A program made the translations under genes and the position numbers. Below are positions 19,393 through 29,885 of a stretch of 64,000 nucleotides of DNA, one piece after another. A model generated the notes under the pieces. The model saw nothing but the letters and a program-made list of their open reading frames with translations, did not search any database and was not told the DNA's origin. Source of the stretch: Acetobacter garciniae. Its GTDB lineage: Bacteria > Pseudomonadota > Alphaproteobacteria > Acetobacterales > Acetobacteraceae. Numbering within the stretch: position 1 is the stretch's first letter; each line of letters opens with the position of its first letter. The stretch lies in assembly GCF_017377735.1 (NCBI RefSeq), contig NZ_JAFVMH010000013.1:1-64000 (forward strand). The letters run 5' to 3'.

Positions 19393-20598
19393 CTACCTCA
19401 ACCCGCCGACAAAACGGGCAATGCGCGCGCAGGCATCCGCAAGGTCGGCATCGGACGTGGCGCAGGACAGGCGCAGATACGGGGAATAGCCAAAGGCGCT
19501 GCCCGGAACCGTTGCCACGAATTCCTCTTCCAGCAGGGCCATGGCGAAGTCATGGTCCGTATCCAGCACGCTCCCCCCCGCCGTTCTGCGCCCCAGGCAG
19601 GCCGCCACACCCGGATAGGCGTAGAACGCCCCTTCGGGCATGGCGCAGGTCAGGCCGGGAATGGCGCGCAGGGCCTCGACCACGCTGCGCCGCCTGCGGC
19701 TGTAGACCGCGACCATTTCATGCACCAGGTCGGGCGGGCCATCCAGTGCCGCCGCTGCCGCTGCCTGGGCTATGGAGCACACGCCCGAAGTGGCGTTCCC
19801 CTGCACCGTGCGCATGGCCGCGATCAGGTCCGCCGGGCCACCGGCAAAGCCCACGCGCCAGCCGGTCATGGCATAGGCCTTGGACACGCCGTTCAGCGTA
19901 ATGGTACGGGCTTTCAGGTCGGGCGCGATTGCAGCGATGGAAGCCGCCTGCGCCCCGTCGAAAACCAGATGTTCGTAGATTTCATCTGACAGAATCCACA
20001 CATCCGGATAGGCGCGCAGCACCTCAGCTATGGCCTGCATGTCCTCTGGCGTGCAGACCGCCCCCGTGGGGTTGGAGGGAAAGTTCAGCACCACCCAGCG
20101 TGTTGCAGGGGTCAGGACCGCGGCCAGTGCCTCCGCCTTGAGACGAAAACCGTCTTCCTCCCGGCAGGGCACATAGACCGGCTTTGCCCCGAACATGCGC
20201 GCGATCAGCGGGTAGCTGACCCAGTAGGGGGCGGGTACGACAACCTCATCCCCCGGGTTCAGCGTGGCCATGAAGGCGTTGAAAATGACCTGCTTGCCGC
20301 CGTTGGACACCATGATTTCCGACGGCGCGTAATCCAGTGCGTTATCGCGCGCGAACTTGCGGGCAATGGCGGATTTGAGCGCTGGCGTGCCATCGATCGG
20401 CGGGTATTTGGTCTGCCCGTCAAGGGCGGCCTTGTGGGCGGCCTCCACCACCGCGGGCGGGGTCGCGAAGTCGGGCTCCCCCAGGGCCAGGGAGATCACG
20501 GGCTTGCCATCCGCACGCAGGGCCCGCGCGCGGGTGGCCATTTCAATGGTGGCGGGGGCCGGCAGGCCTTGCAGGCATTTTGCGAAAACGCGTGACAT
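19393..20598 (-). CDS. Pyridoxal-phosphate aminotransferase, class I (second tandem copy)
   Basis: Fold-type I aminotransferase of 401 residues, close in sequence to the gene upstream. The PLP lysine is in [18 protein letters not shown]; other blocks are SLALGEPDFATPP, SNGGKQVIFNAFMATLNPGDEVVVPAPYWVSYP and NFPSNPTGAVCTPEDM. It begins four bases after the stop of the other copy, so the pair is one transcription unit. Family members are aspartate or prephenate/glutamate aminotransferases; which keto acid this copy prefers cannot be told. The ATG at 20598 is the first conserved start; the open frame continues upstream inside the neighbouring gene. Confidence 0.88.
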   Translation of the reverse strand: MSRVFAKCLQGLPAPATIEMATRARALRADGKPVISLALGEPDFATPPAVVEAAHKAALDGQTKYPPIDGTPALKSAIARKFARDNALDYAPSEIMVSNGGKQVIFNAFMATLNPGDEVVVPAPYWVSYPLIARMFGAKPVYVPCREEDGFRLKAEALAAVLTPATRWVVLNFPSNPTGAVCTPEDMQAIAEVLRAYPDVWILSDEIYEHLVFDGAQAASIAAIAPDLKARTITLNGVSKAYAMTGWRVGFAGGPADLIAAMRTVQGNATSGVCSIAQAAAAAALDGPPDLVHEMVAVYSRRRRSVVEALRAIPGLTCAMPEGAFYAYPGVAACLGRRTAGGSVLDTDHDFAMALLEEEFVATVPGSAFGYSPYLRLSCATSDADLADACARIARFVGGLR

Positions 20599-20602
20599 TC
20601 TC

Positions 20603-21811
<1,209 letters not shown>

Positions 21812-21960
21812 TTATCTTTCCGACACGGTTCCATCAGGCTTGCCACGGCAGCGGGGCACGACCCCGCCAACAAGACCAAAGCGGCTCGCCGTTCCGGGGC
21901 ACACACTAATCGTGTTCCATGTCGGGCGAAACCTGTGTTTTTTGCTTCCTCGCCCTTTTT

Positions 21961-23076
21961 TTAGCCCGATCGCCGACAAGTGCTTTGTAGCATATCAGGC
22001 ATGTCGCCCACCCCTGCACGGCGGAGGATCTGGGCCGGTGTCAGCCCGGCCTCCCGCATGGCCCGGACCGAAAGCGCACCATCACGCTTGGACAGGCGGC
22101 GCCCGCTTTCGTCACACAGGAGGGGGTGGAACGCATAGGCAGGGGTGGGCCAGCGCATAAGGGCCTGCAACAGGCGGTGCAGGTCGGTTGCGGGCCGCAG
22201 GTCCTCCCCGCGCGTGACCAGGGTAACGGTCTGGGCGGCGTCATCATGGGTGACGCACAGATGGTAGGAAACCGGCACGTCGCGCCGGGCCAGAACGACA
22301 TCGCCGAACAGTTCGGGCCGGCAGGCCACCACACCGCGATCAAGATCGCGATAGGTGAGCGGCCAGGCCGCGCCTTTTCCTTGCCCAGCGCCATGATTCG
22401 CGCCCCGATCCGGCCCGCAATCCCCCATCTGACCGTGACCGTGACCGTGACCGTGACCGTGACCGTGACCGTGACCGTGACCGTGACCGTGACCGTGACC
22501 GTGACCGTGACCGTGACCGTGACCGTGACCGTGACCGTGACCGTGACCGTGACCGTGACGCACGTGTTCGAGTGCTCGCGCCATGTCCAGCCGCAGCACG
22601 TAAGGCTGGCCCTGCGCCATACGCCGTTCCCGCTCCGCGTCGGACAAATGGCGGCACCGACCGGAATACAGCAGCCCGCCATCGGGGGCGGTATGCGGGG
22701 CCGAGAACATGGCAGCACTCTCGCGCGCGATATCCGCACGGGTGCAAAAGCACGGATACAGCACCCCAAGCCCGGCCAACCGGGCCAGCGTGCGCTTGTA
22801 GGCGGGCATGTTCTCGGACTGGCGCAGCACCAGGCCGTCGGGCACCAGGCCCAGCCAGGCCAGGTCATCCAGTGCCGCACGGGCGAATTCCGGCTTGCAA
22901 CGCTGGGGGTCTATGTCTTCAAGCCGGAGCAGCCACGCGCCATCGGGCCGGGAATACGCCCAGCCATGAAAGGCGGAGGCGACATGGCCCAGATGCAAAA
23001 GCCCCGTCGGGCTGGGGGCAAACCGCGTGCGCCATGCCGGGGCGTGCAAGATGTTGGAATGTAATGGAAACTTCAT
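21961..23076 (-). CDS. gluQ: Glutamyl-Q tRNA(Asp) synthetase with internal (His-Gly)21 tract
   Basis: Paralogue of glutamyl-tRNA synthetase lacking the anticodon-binding domain; the family attaches glutamate to queuosine in tRNA-Asp. Of 371 residues, the Rossmann core is intact: [14 protein letters not shown] with HLGH at 28-31, zinc ligands C109, C111, Y137 and C141, [10 protein letters not shown], and the KMSKS-like RRLSKRDGA. The odd part is residues 174-215, 21 consecutive His-Gly pairs encoded by perfect hexamers, inserted after [10 protein letters not shown] and before the returning strand [11 protein letters not shown]. Without this tract and its linker the length is about 300, normal for GluQ. 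The insertion lies in a loop of the family, so the enzyme may still work. Confidence 0.88.
   Translation of the reverse strand: MKFPLHSNILHAPAWRTRFAPSPTGLLHLGHVASAFHGWAYSRPDGAWLLRLEDIDPQRCKPEFARAALDDLAWLGLVPDGLVLRQSENMPAYKRTLARLAGLGVLYPCFCTRADIARESAAMFSAPHTAPDGGLLYSGRCRHLSDAERERRMAQGQPYVLRLDMARALEHVRHGHGHGHGHGHGHGHGHGHGHGHGHGHGHGHGHGHGHGHGHGQMGDCGPDRGANHGAGQGKGAAWPLTYRDLDRGVVACRPELFGDVVLARRDVPVSYHLCVTHDDAAQTVTLVTRGEDLRPATDLHRLLQALMRWPTPAYAFHPLLCDESGRRLSKRDGALSVRAMREAGLTPAQILRRAGVGDMPDMLQSTCRRSG
22431..22556. repeat. Perfect hexanucleotide microsatellite, 21 copies of GACCGT
   Basis: 126 bases of uninterrupted GACCGT units, counted directly. The gluQ frame reads CAC GGT (His-Gly) on the minus strand. 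Because the unit is six bases, gain or loss of units never shifts the frame. All six frames stay open across it, which explains long spurious frames encoding Val-Thr or Arg-Ser repeats. Confidence 0.97.
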
Positions 23077-23274
23077 GACTATACGATCACCTGTGCCGCG
23101 GCACGCGAGTACATTATGGTATTTATATTAATTCTTTCCTGTTTCTTGCCACCTTCTTGCGTGTCTGCAATACTCCGGGCGGTACTTATCTCGACGACGC
23201 ACTTCCCCGGCGGTCGGCTGTGAGTTTCATGACCCCGGAAAGCGGCGTTCTCGTGACCGATGAGGAGGCACGCC

Positions 23275-23838
23275 TTGGCGGATGGCAGTATACTGAATTT
23301 CCCGGCTCTGGTCCTCAATGCCGATTTCCGGCCGCTATCCTATTTCCCGCTCTCTCTATGGTCCTGGCAGGATGCGATCAAGGCGGTCTGCCTGGACCGC
23401 GTAAGCGTGCTGGACGAATATGACGTGGAAGTTCATTCCCCCCGGCAGACATTCCGCCTGCCCAGCGTGATCGCGCTGAAGGATTTTATTCCCGCGGCCC
23501 GCAAGCCCGCCTTTACGCGCTTCAACGTCTTCCTGCGCGACAATTTTTCCTGCCAGTATTGCGGAGAACGCCACCCCACGCAGGAACTGACCTTCGACCA
23601 TGTCATTCCCCGTTGCAAAGGCGGGCGCACAAGCTGGGAAAACGTCGTGACCGCGTGCGGGTGCTGCAACCTGCGCAAGGGCCCACATATGCCCAAGCAG
23701 ATCGGCATGATCCCGCGCCGCCCGCCGGGCCGCCCCACATCATGGGAATTGCAGGAAAACGGGCGGGCCTTCCCGCCCAACCACCTGCATAAAAGCTGGT
23801 GCGACTACCTGTACTGGGACACCGAACTGGAAAGCTGA
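23275..23838 (+). CDS. HNH endonuclease family protein
   Basis: Compact nuclease-fold protein of 187 residues. Its N-terminal region, LNADFRPLSYFPLSLWSWQ then DAIKAVCLDRVSVLDEYD, is shared by a conserved proteobacterial HNH group. The nuclease core has two CxxC pairs framing DH and N: CQYCGERH, LTFDHVIPRCKGGRTSWENVV and CGCCNLRKG. I place the start at TTG 23275 because GAGGAGG at 23262-23268 lies six to seven bases before it; the in-frame ATG at 23260 overlaps that ribosome-binding site. It is divergent from gluQ and not next to a methylase or phage genes, so a restriction or homing role is not suggested. Biological role unknown. Confidence 0.88.
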   Translation: MADGSILNFPALVLNADFRPLSYFPLSLWSWQDAIKAVCLDRVSVLDEYDVEVHSPRQTFRLPSVIALKDFIPAARKPAFTRFNVFLRDNFSCQYCGERHPTQELTFDHVIPRCKGGRTSWENVVTACGCCNLRKGPHMPKQIGMIPRRPPGRPTSWELQENGRAFPPNHLHKSWCDYLYWDTELES

Positions 23839-23917
23839 TCCATCGGGGGGGCACGGCTTGGCTCGCACGTAAAGCACGAGCCCCAAGCGCCGTTACGGGG
23901 AGTGTGAAGCTTCGGCT

Positions 23918-24208
23918 TTAGCGCGTGTAGCTGTAGCCGTGTTCATCCGCCATTTGCTGGAGGTCGGGCGCGCCCTTCAGGTTCAGCGGAATGGGCCTGG
24001 CGTTCTTTTCGGTCAGGACAAAGCCGTTATTGGTCATGCGCGCGCAGGTATTCGCGGCCAGCGGAAAGCTGAGAAACATCGGCCCCGCCATTTGCTTGCG
24101 CAGGCAGGAAACATCGCTCTGGGTCGGGATTCGCCCGATTTCGGACGAACAGCCGCCAAGTGCCACGCCGCCGACTGCCAGCAGCCCCAGGCCCAATCTT
24201 TTGATCAT
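23918..24208 (-). CDS. Small predicted lipoprotein
   Basis: A 96-residue protein with a lipoprotein signal: MIKRLGLGLLAVGGVALGGC, where the lipobox ALGGC predicts lipidation of Cys20. The mature part has two further cysteines (VSCLRKQMAG and ANTCARMTNNG) and ends in ADEHGYSYTR. I do not recognise the family. The frame remains open upstream, but the signal peptide fixes the start at 24208. A weak stem-loop lies downstream at 23857-23887. Confidence 0.7.
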   Translation of the reverse strand: MIKRLGLGLLAVGGVALGGCSSEIGRIPTQSDVSCLRKQMAGPMFLSFPLAANTCARMTNNGFVLTEKNARPIPLNLKGAPDLQQMADEHGYSYTR

Positions 24209-24473
24209 ATGCGTCACCGACCCGCGTACCTTGTTTTTAGCTCTTGCCATGCCGCCAGCCGCCGCCGCCGCCGGACCTGAAGCCGATCCGCGCAGCGCCA
24301 CGGTTGTCATGGCAGCGATTTATCGTGCCACGTCCGGCCTGCGCCGACTAGGGAGCCTGTAACACGCCCCCGTTCCGCGTAACGCATGGCAGCACGTATT
24401 AGCACGCACGCCGCATGCCCTCCCGGCATGCAGCCCGCATGGACCAGCCGCCCTTGCTGCGGCACGCGCCTGT

Positions 24474-24686
24474 TCAGCCGACTTCGTAGCCCGCACCACG
24501 GATGGCGTTGCGAAGGGAGGAAATGCCCGCCCGGGCAGGATCGTATGTGACCTTGACCTCGTTGACCGCCAGATTCACGTCCGTGTTTTCAACACCGTCG
24601 ATCGCGGCAAGGGCGCGTTTCACGGCGGATACACACCCGTCGCATGTCATGCCGTCAACCATAAAGCTTGCCGTAGTCAAGGCCAT
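24474..24686 (-). CDS. Heavy-metal-associated (CopZ-like) protein
   Basis: A 70-residue single HMA-domain protein. The metal site GMTCDGC (MxCxxC) is at residues 12-18, and the ferredoxin-like fold is complete (ASFMVDG, VKRALAAIDGVENTDVNL, EVKVTYDPA, AIRGAGYEVG). Such proteins carry Cu(I) to P1B-type ATPases. An excellent AAGGAGG lies nine bases before the ATG. No copper ATPase or CueR-type regulator is adjacent, so its partner is elsewhere. Confidence 0.93.
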   Translation of the reverse strand: MALTTASFMVDGMTCDGCVSAVKRALAAIDGVENTDVNLAVNEVKVTYDPARAGISSLRNAIRGAGYEVG

Positions 24687-24840
24687 TACGTGTGCCTCCT
24701 TTGTATGGAATAAACCAGCGGATTATCGTTCCGTACCCGCTTGGACCGGGCTTTTCAGTCTTTCATAGCGCATCCGTGTTCCCTTACGAAACCCTGAAAT
24801 ACCTGCCCCGCATAGAAGTGGCGCGTGATATAAGCACGCC

Positions 24841-25554
24841 ATGAGCCCAGTTTGCACGCCACCCAGCCCCGTCAGCACCTGGCAGGATACGCCCCTGCAC
24901 AGGCTGATGCTGACCGCCCTGATCAACCAGTTCGAAAACAGGCTGCTGAGCAGCAACAGCGCGACCCTGACAATCGAGCAATGGCTGCTCGACAACGGAT
25001 TGCGCGCCTCCCTGCCCCTGCGGGCCGAACGGTACGAAACCCCGCCGCGCCCCTGCCCCGCCCCCTATCTGGCAGCACTGGGACTGGACGGATCAAACGC
25101 AAACCCACCGGCCCAAATGCAACCGGACCCGGGGGATGGGCATCAGGGCTATTCCCCTGCCAGCACCCTGCGCCACCGCACCATAAGGCTTGCGGCGGAC
25201 GGGCGTGTCTTTTCCCAGGCGGAAAACTGGTACCGGCCCGATCTGCTGAGCGAGGTCATGCGCCACCAGCTCGATACGACCGATATTCCCTTTGGCCATA
25301 TCGTGCGGCCGCTGGCGTTTTCGCGGCAGTTGCTGCTGCGCGAGGGCCTGTGGTCGCCCCTGCCCGATGGCTGGCAACATGGGGCGTTCCCACCGGAAAC
25401 GGGCCAAGCGCTGGACCTGCCGCCCTATCTGTTCCGCCATGTGGCGGTGCTGCGCACGGGGGGCGGCGTTCCTTTCAGCGTGGTGGTGGAAACCTACACG
25501 CCCGAGACCATGCGCTTCGCACCCCCGGTGCTACCGGCCTGCGCTATGCGGTAA
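24841..25554 (+). CDS. Chorismate-lyase/UTRA-fold-like protein of unknown function
   Basis: A 237-residue protein. The segment TALINQFENRLLSSNSATLT followed by an RHRTIRLAADGRVFSQAENW block, DTTDIPFGHIVRPLAF and FSVVVETYTPETM resembles a family of small proteins sharing the chorismate-lyase (UbiC)/UTRA fold. UbiC makes 4-hydroxybenzoate for ubiquinone, but the usual UbiC catalytic context is not fully recognisable, so I do not assign that activity. It lies tail to tail with hpnR (gap about 50 bp). A Pro-rich linker of about 40 residues (70-110) separates the N-terminal helix from the core. Confidence 0.6.
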   Translation: MSPVCTPPSPVSTWQDTPLHRLMLTALINQFENRLLSSNSATLTIEQWLLDNGLRASLPLRAERYETPPRPCPAPYLAALGLDGSNANPPAQMQPDPGDGHQGYSPASTLRHRTIRLAADGRVFSQAENWYRPDLLSEVMRHQLDTTDIPFGHIVRPLAFSRQLLLREGLWSPLPDGWQHGAFPPETGQALDLPPYLFRHVAVLRTGGGVPFSVVVETYTPETMRFAPPVLPACAMR

Positions 25555-25602
25555 AGGGCATAGCCGCCGGATTACCAGCGGCAACTCAGGGCCCAGGGTG
25601 TC

Positions 25603-27144
25603 TCAGACCTCCGCCCCCATGCGGGTTTTATCGACAAACTGTTCCGTATCGTCATCCAGCGCACGGGACCGCCGCCCGCCCGGGCCGTGGACATACAGAT
25701 CCTTGCGGTCGATCGAGGCCACGACATCGGGCTGCATGGGCATGAGATAGCGGGCGGGACGCTGGTGGTCGGCCAGTTGCAGGTCGGGGTTGAACACCGA
25801 ATTGAACTTCCACAGCATCTTGACGAAATTGGTCTGGCCGTTGCGCAGCAGCCGGGCGGCGATACCCGCCGTATCCTTGAGCGCCTGCCAGCCCATATGC
25901 TTGGTGTTTAGCACCTGCTGGGTTTTCACCAGTTCCTCGTAAAATTCGGGCAGGGGCAGCTTGGTGGGCAGTACGGCGTGCTGGATATCGAACAGGCGAT
26001 AATCGCGCGTGGTCAGGCGGCGCGCTTCCTTGTGCCAGATTTCCGTGCCCGGATAGGGGGTGGTGACCGACAGATTGACGATTTCGGGAATTTCCAGGCA
26101 CCATTTGCGGATGGTCTCGAACCGCTCGCGGTCCCAGGACGGGTCGGCAATGATGTTGATGGCCACGATCAGCCCCAGCGAGCGCGCGTAATCCAGTGCT
26201 TCGAAATTCTTGTCGGCCGAGACACGCTTGCGGAACTGCTTGAGCCCTTCCTCATCCACCGCTTCCATGCCGATAAAGATGTAGGACAGGCCGATCTCGC
26301 TCCAGACCTTGAACACCTCCTTGTTGCGCAGCAGCACATCGGCCCGGGTTTCAAGGTAGTATTCCTTCTTGATCCCGCGCTTCTTGATCTCGTTGGCAAT
26401 GGCCATGCCGTGTTCTTCATGCACGAAGGCCACGTCATCGACGATGAAGATCCCCGGCTCGGTGATTTCTTCCAGTTCGTCCGCGATCACCTGCGGGCTG
26501 GCTGTACGGTAGGACCGGCCATAGAATGTCCAGGCGGAACAGAAGGTGCAGTCCCACGGGCAGCCGCGTGCGAATTCGATGGAGGCGGCGGGGTCGAGCG
26601 TGCCGATGAAATACTTGTTGCGGTGGCGCAGCAGGTCGCGCGCGGGCCGCACGGTATCGAGCGATTCCACAAAGATGGGGGATGGGCCTTCGCCCGCCAG
26701 CGTCACCACGCCGGGCACTTCCAGAATGTCACCGCCCGCCTGCATGGTGTCGAGCAGAAGGCCGATCGAGGCATCGCCCTCCCCCTTGAGGATGCAGGTA
26801 ATCGTGCCTTCGGCCAGTTCCAGCACGTCCCTGGCAATGAAGGAGACGGAATGCCCGCCCACAACCTGGCGGATGGTAGGCATGCGGTAATGCGTGGCCC
26901 GGCACAGATCAAGGATTTCGGGCACGTTGGCCAGGTAGTTGCCGCCATAGCAGACCACGTCGGGCTGGAAATCCTCCAGCATGCTCCAGTAGTCGTCATG
27001 CGTTTCGACCTGCAGATCGATCATCCGCACATCGTGCCCCGCCTGCCGCGCAGCCCCTGCCACCAGTTCCAGGCCCAGGGGCTCCAGCCGCAGGAACACC
27101 TTGGTGTACATCAGGGCACTTGGGTGAACCGCCAGAACTTTCAT
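25603..27144 (-). CDS. hpnR: Hopanoid C-3 methylase (B12-binding radical SAM)
   Basis: Adds a methyl group at C-3 of hopanoids, membrane triterpenoids abundant in acetic acid bacteria. The 513-residue product has an N-terminal cobalamin-binding Rossmann domain (MKVLAVHPSALMYTKVFLRL, VGGHSVSFIARDVLELAEG), a radical-SAM core with the [4Fe-4S] motif CPWDCTFC (C195, C199, C202), and a C-terminal segment with DYRLFDIQHAVLPTKLPLPE. Start supported by AAGG seven bases upstream. Length and blocks match HpnR rather than HpnJ or BchE. No other hopanoid genes are in the window, as is usual for hpnR, which often lies apart from the hpn cluster. Confidence 0.9.
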   Translation of the reverse strand: MKVLAVHPSALMYTKVFLRLEPLGLELVAGAARQAGHDVRMIDLQVETHDDYWSMLEDFQPDVVCYGGNYLANVPEILDLCRATHYRMPTIRQVVGGHSVSFIARDVLELAEGTITCILKGEGDASIGLLLDTMQAGGDILEVPGVVTLAGEGPSPIFVESLDTVRPARDLLRHRNKYFIGTLDPAASIEFARGCPWDCTFCSAWTFYGRSYRTASPQVIADELEEITEPGIFIVDDVAFVHEEHGMAIANEIKKRGIKKEYYLETRADVLLRNKEVFKVWSEIGLSYIFIGMEAVDEEGLKQFRKRVSADKNFEALDYARSLGLIVAINIIADPSWDRERFETIRKWCLEIPEIVNLSVTTPYPGTEIWHKEARRLTTRDYRLFDIQHAVLPTKLPLPEFYEELVKTQQVLNTKHMGWQALKDTAGIAARLLRNGQTNFVKMLWKFNSVFNPDLQLADHQRPARYLMPMQPDVVASIDRKDLYVHGPGGRRSRALDDDTEQFVDKTRMGAEV

Positions 27145-27345
27145 GACATTGCCTTTCTACCTGCGCAGACGGGCCGGACAGGTTCGGGTCGTGTCGGATA
27201 CCGTGCGCATTATAGTCCTTATTTGCGACAATTATATTAAGAATTCGCCAGCTTTGTCCTGCCCGGTCAGGCGGCACCACCCATGCATGCCCCCGCCACC
27301 CCGCGCCCGCAGCGGGGGAAAACAGCCGCAAATGCCGCCGCGCAT

Positions 27346-27380
27346 AAAAAAAGGGCGTCACCTGCATGGCAGGGACGCCC
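27346..27380 (-). terminator. Intrinsic terminator after ndk
   Basis: On the minus strand GGGCGTC (27374-27380) pairs with GACGCCC (27353-27359) over a 14-base loop, immediately followed by seven T. It starts about 30 bases past the ndk stop: a textbook rho-independent terminator. Confidence 0.9.
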
Positions 27381-27408
27381 GAACCGCACCTTGAGGGAAC
27401 GGTGTGAC

Positions 27409-27831
27409 TTACGGCAGAATTTCGGTTTCGGCGAAAAAGAAGCTGATTTCGTTCGCCGCGTTTTCAGCGCTGTCGGAACCGTGAACCGAATTCGCTTCGA
27501 TGCTTTCGGCAAACTGCGCACGAATGGTGTGGGCTTCGGCCTTCTTGGGGTCGGTCGCACCCATGACGTCACGGTTCTTGGCAACCGCGTTTTCACCTTC
27601 GAGAACCTGCACGACAACGGGGCCGGAGATCATGAAGGACACCAGGTCGTTATAGAACGGGCGTTCCTTGTGCACGGCGTAGAACGCACCGGCCTGCGCG
27701 GGGGTCAGCTGCATGCGCTTCTGCGCGACAATGCTCAGCCCGGCATCTTCGAACACGGCGTTGATCTTGCCGGTCAGGTTGCGGCGGGTCGCGTCGGGCT
27801 TGATAATGGACAGTGTACGTTCTTTTGCCAC
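27409..27831 (-). CDS. ndk: Nucleoside diphosphate kinase
   Basis: Transfers the gamma-phosphate between NTPs and NDPs through phospho-His117 in NSVHGSD. 140 residues, standard length; starts [18 protein letters not shown] and has [15 protein letters not shown] and [24 protein letters not shown] lies before the ATG. It is followed by a strong terminator, so it is monocistronic, and it is divergent from the ABC-F gene. Confidence 0.98.
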   Translation of the reverse strand: MAKERTLSIIKPDATRRNLTGKINAVFEDAGLSIVAQKRMQLTPAQAGAFYAVHKERPFYNDLVSFMISGPVVVQVLEGENAVAKNRDVMGATDPKKAEAHTIRAQFAESIEANSVHGSDSAENAANEISFFFAETEILP

Positions 27832-27966
27832 GGGGGGCTCCTTTTATTGACTGGTCTGCCCGCCTTGGAACGGCGGAGGATCACGCCCCATCTAGAGCAT
27901 ATCGGCGCGGGCTGGTAGGTACTTGGCTGCATGTAATGCACGATTCCATCAGAAACGAGAGTTGCG

Positions 27967-29859
27967 TTGAGCCTACTTGTCATCTCAGACCTGACCCTGC
28001 GCATGGCAGGCCGCCTTTTACTGGACCATGCCAGCCTGTCGGTGGAGCCGGGCCGCAAGATCGGGCTTGTGGGCCGCAACGGGGCGGGTAAATCCACGCT
28101 GCTGGCCGCCATTGCGGGCGATATCGCACCCGATGGGGGCGAAATCCGCCTGTCGTCGCGCGCGCGCATGGCCCGCGTGAAGCAGGAAGCCCCGGCCGAT
28201 GGCGCGTCCCTGCTGCAAACCGTGCTGGCGGGCGATACGGAACGCACATCCCTGCTGGCGGAGGCCGAACACGCAACGGACCCGCAGCGCATTGGCGAAA
28301 TTCACGAACGCCTGCGCGCCATCCAGGCCGACAGCGCGCCCGCCCGCGCGGGTTCCGTGCTGGCGGGGCTGGGTTTCAGTGCCGAGGCGCAGGCCCGCCC
28401 GGTGTCGGATTTTTCGGGCGGGTGGCGCATGCGTGTCTCGCTGGCCACGGCGCTGTTCCTCGAACCCGACCTGCTGCTGCTGGATGAGCCGACCAACCAT
28501 CTCGACCTTGAAGCCACACTCTGGCTGGAAGACTGGCTGCGCCGATTCGCAGGAGCAGCGCTGATCGTCAGCCATGATCGCGGGCTGCTGGATTCCTGCG
28601 TGGACGCCATCGCCCATCTGGATCGCGGCAAGCTGAGCCTGACCCCGGGCGGGTACGAGAATTTTGTGCGTATCCGCACGGAGCAGGCTCTCCAGCAGGC
28701 GCGGCATGCCGAAAAGATCGCAACACAGCGGGCCCATATGCAATCCTTCGTGGACCGCTTCCGCGCCAAGGCCACCAAGGCCCGCCAGGCCCAGGCACGG
28801 CTGAAGGCGCTGGAAAAACTGCCCGTTATCGAAGCGGTGGTGGAAGATGCGGCGACCCAGTTCGCCTTTCCCCAGCCCGATCCGCTGCCCCCGCCGATCC
28901 TGAGCATGAACCAGGCCAGCGTGGGGTATGACGGGCGCACCGTGCTGGCCAACCTGTCCCTGCGGCTGGACATGGAAGACCGCATCGCGCTGCTGGGGGC
29001 CAACGGCAACGGCAAATCCACCCTGGTCAAACTGCTGGCCGGGCGGCTGGCCCCCATGACCGGCACGGTGGAACACAACCCCAGGCTGAAAGTCGGCTAT
29101 TTCGCCCAGCACCAGGCGGAGGAACTGCGGCTGGCCGAAACCCCGATCGACCACATGGCCCGCGCCCTGCCCCGCGCAACGCCCCCGGTGGTGCGCGCCC
29201 AGCTTGCCCGCTTCGGGCTGGACGCCGATCGGGCGGAAACGCCGGTGCGCGACCTCTCGGGCGGGGAAAAGGCCCGCCTGCTGCTGGCCCTGGCCACGCG
29301 CGATGCCCCGCAACTGCTGCTGCTGGACGAACCGACCAACCACCTGGACCTGGACGCGCGTGACGCCCTTATTCGTGCTTTGGCCGATTTCGAAGGAGCC
29401 GTGGTGCTGATCAGCCACGACCCGCACCTGGTGGAACTGGTGGCGGACAGGCTGTGGCTGGTGGGCGATGGCAAGGTCACCCCCTTCGAGGGTGACATGG
29501 TGGAATACAGAAGCTGGCTGATCGAACATAACCGTGCGGCCAACCGCCCCAAAACCGATGCTACCAGCCCGCTCAGCCGCAAGGATGACCGGCGTGAACG
29601 GGCCGAGGCCCGCAAGGCGCTGGCCCCGTTGCGCAAGATCGTCAAGGATGCCGAAGCCCAGATGGCCAGGCTGGCAGACGAACGCCGGAAACTGGAGGCC
29701 GCGCTGGCAGACCCCAAGCTGTATGAACAGGGCAAGGCGGCCGAGGTCACGCGGTTGAACACGCGGCTGGCCGCGATCAGCCGCGAACAGGCGGAGGTGG
29801 AAGAACGCTGGCTGGCCGCCGAAACCGAAATGGAAGAAGCGCGCGAGGGCGAAGGCTGA
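27967..29859 (+). CDS. ABC-F family ATPase (Uup/YheS-like)
   Basis: Soluble tandem-ATPase protein of 630 residues without membrane segments; ABC-F proteins act on ribosomes to resolve stalls. Domain 1 has GRNGAGKST, FSGGWRMRVSLA and LLLLDEPTNHLD; domain 2 has GANGNGKST, LSGGEKARLLLAL and LLLLDEPTNHLD. A linker rich in charged residues lies between them (MQSFVDRFRAKATKARQAQA), and the last 90 residues are a coiled coil (from RKALAPLRKIVKDAEAQ). The start is TTG at 27967, preceded by GAGAG; there is no ATG before the first Walker A except at 28003. Whether it is Uup (DNA-binding coiled coil) or another housekeeping ABC-F is not resolved. Confidence 0.92.
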   Translation: MSLLVISDLTLRMAGRLLLDHASLSVEPGRKIGLVGRNGAGKSTLLAAIAGDIAPDGGEIRLSSRARMARVKQEAPADGASLLQTVLAGDTERTSLLAEAEHATDPQRIGEIHERLRAIQADSAPARAGSVLAGLGFSAEAQARPVSDFSGGWRMRVSLATALFLEPDLLLLDEPTNHLDLEATLWLEDWLRRFAGAALIVSHDRGLLDSCVDAIAHLDRGKLSLTPGGYENFVRIRTEQALQQARHAEKIATQRAHMQSFVDRFRAKATKARQAQARLKALEKLPVIEAVVEDAATQFAFPQPDPLPPPILSMNQASVGYDGRTVLANLSLRLDMEDRIALLGANGNGKSTLVKLLAGRLAPMTGTVEHNPRLKVGYFAQHQAEELRLAETPIDHMARALPRATPPVVRAQLARFGLDADRAETPVRDLSGGEKARLLLALATRDAPQLLLLDEPTNHLDLDARDALIRALADFEGAVVLISHDPHLVELVADRLWLVGDGKVTPFEGDMVEYRSWLIEHNRAANRPKTDATSPLSRKDDRRERAEARKALAPLRKIVKDAEAQMARLADERRKLEAALADPKLYEQGKAAEVTRLNTRLAAISREQAEVEERWLAAETEMEEAREGEG

Positions 29860-29885
29860 ACGCAGGCGGGCCGGGAATTCTCTTT

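Noticed and set aside
22431-22556. Tandem repeats as a CRISPR array
   Set aside because: Units are six bases without spacers; a microsatellite.
22126-23064. Plus-strand frame with a long Val-Thr repeat
   Set aside because: The hexamer leaves all six frames open; gluQ motifs on the minus strand account for the region.
23857-23887. Stem-loop past the HNH gene as a terminator
   Set aside because: Imperfect stem with a two-base bulge and no T-run; too weak to call.
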